Positions 4,883 to 5,383 of a stretch of 5,383 nt of DNA are shown here, in pieces; the first letter of the stretch is position 1; each line of letters opens with the position of its first letter. Both the position numbers and the translations under genes were made by a program. A model generated the notes under the pieces. It saw only the letters and a list, made by a program, of their open reading frames with translations. It ran no database searches and was not told the DNA's origin. This DNA is from Nitrospirota bacterium (lineage in GTDB: Bacteria > Nitrospirota > Nitrospiria > Nitrospirales > Nitrospiraceae), in contig VBOM01000319.1 in assembly GCA_005877535.1 (NCBI GenBank), forward strand, positions 1 through 5,383, given 5' to 3'.

Positions 4883-5383
4883 ATGCGGGTATTTCTGATC
4901 CACGTTCGTGACCCACAGTTCTACGCCCTCCCGGCTAAAACACGCGCAAAGAACGGCCGCATTCGGGTGATGGGTTTCCCGCCCATCGGCATCATGTCCC
5001 TCTCGTCGGTGCTCAAACAGGCAGGCCACGAGTGCGTGATGTTCGATCAGGCGAACCCCGACACGCCGAACCAGGTGATCCTTGAGGAAATCAACCGGCA
5101 ACAGCCGGTCTTGATCGGCCTCAGTTTCCTCAGTACCACCAGCTATCCCTACGCGAAGATCCTGGCCCGTCAGATTCGCGCCGCCAACTCGAAGGTCAAA
5201 TTGGCCTTTGGAGGCGTCTTTGCGAGTTTGAATGCCGCGCTTGTCAAATTGCAGTGTCCTGAAGTGGATTTCATCTGCAAAGGAGATGGCGAGCAGCTGC
5301 TCCTCGATCTCCTCGAACGTATCGATGACCCAGCCTATGTCGCTGGGTTGACCTGGGCCAAGGACGGCCAGGTCGTGCAGAAC
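4883..5383 (+). CDS. Cobalamin-binding-domain radical-SAM-type protein, N-terminal part (runs off the window)
   Basis: The 167 codons present encode a Rossmann-like B12-binding domain of the BchE/radical-SAM type. The first strand is RVFLIHVRD (2-10). PPIGIMSLSSVLKQAGHE (33-50) matches the family's usual glycine-leucine helix followed by GHE. Then come LIGLSFLSTT (77-86), LAFGGVFASLN (107-117) and VDFICKGDGEQLLLDLL (128-144), corresponding to the GG-h and GEGE motifs of this family. The radical-SAM CxxxCxxC motif would lie further on and is outside the window, so the radical-SAM part is predicted from the domain pairing, not seen. No DxHxxG cobalamin-ligand motif is visible. The ATG at 4883 follows AGGG at 4871-4874; a GTG at 4874 in the same frame is an alternative. 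The substrate cannot be inferred, and a functional link to the TCA genes is not apparent. Confidence 0.8.
   Translation, partial: MRVFLIHVRDPQFYALPAKTRAKNGRIRVMGFPPIGIMSLSSVLKQAGHECVMFDQANPDTPNQVILEEINRQQPVLIGLSFLSTTSYPYAKILARQIRAANSKVKLAFGGVFASLNAALVKLQCPEVDFICKGDGEQLLLDLLERIDDPAYVAGLTWAKDGQVVQN

Overview
The window reads left to right on the + strand as a carbon-metabolism cluster. It holds the last codons of an unidentified gene, then the iron-sulfur and flavoprotein subunits of a fumarate reductase/succinate dehydrogenase-type enzyme, then the beta and alpha subunits of succinyl-CoA synthetase, and finally, after a 225-base gap, the start of a cobalamin-binding-domain/radical-SAM-type gene that runs off the right edge. 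The DNA is fairly GC-rich and all genes are codirectional. Together the enzymes interconvert fumarate, succinate and succinyl-CoA, the central segment of the oxidative or reductive TCA cycle. The all-cysteine iron-sulfur subunit, a flavoprotein lacking the covalent-FAD histidine, and the absence of any membrane-anchor gene recall the soluble fumarate reductases of reductive-TCA autotrophs and methanogens. A Nitrospira-like member of Nitrospirota is my best guess for the host. That is an inference from gene content and style, not from a search.

Region by region: 1-36 tail of an upstream gene; 37-115 leader with a 12-bp hairpin next to the ribosome binding site; 116-829 iron-sulfur subunit; 830-925 gap with a hairpin and 7-base-period repeats; 926-2506 flavoprotein; 2507-2602 gap with a long imperfect hairpin; 2603-3627 sucC, broken; 3628-3784 gap with a nested palindrome of about 100 bases; 3785-4657 sucD, intact; 4658-4882 gap with two tracts of 7-base-period repeats; 4883-5383 the partial radical-SAM/B12-type gene.

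Two things stand out. First, sucC is not intact. Its reading frame stops after 290 codons, and the correct C-terminal end continues in another frame immediately afterwards. About 50 conserved residues of the CoA-ligase domain are absent between the two parts. This is an internal deletion of roughly 150 bases whose length is not a multiple of three, either real or an assembly collapse. Second, the gaps are unusually long and structured for codirectional genes of one pathway. Most carry degenerate repeats with a strict 7-base period, built from different unit sequences in different gaps, and four carry long inverted repeats, two of them ending close to the next ribosome binding site. I see no tRNA, rRNA, CRISPR array, insertion sequence or convincing intrinsic terminator.
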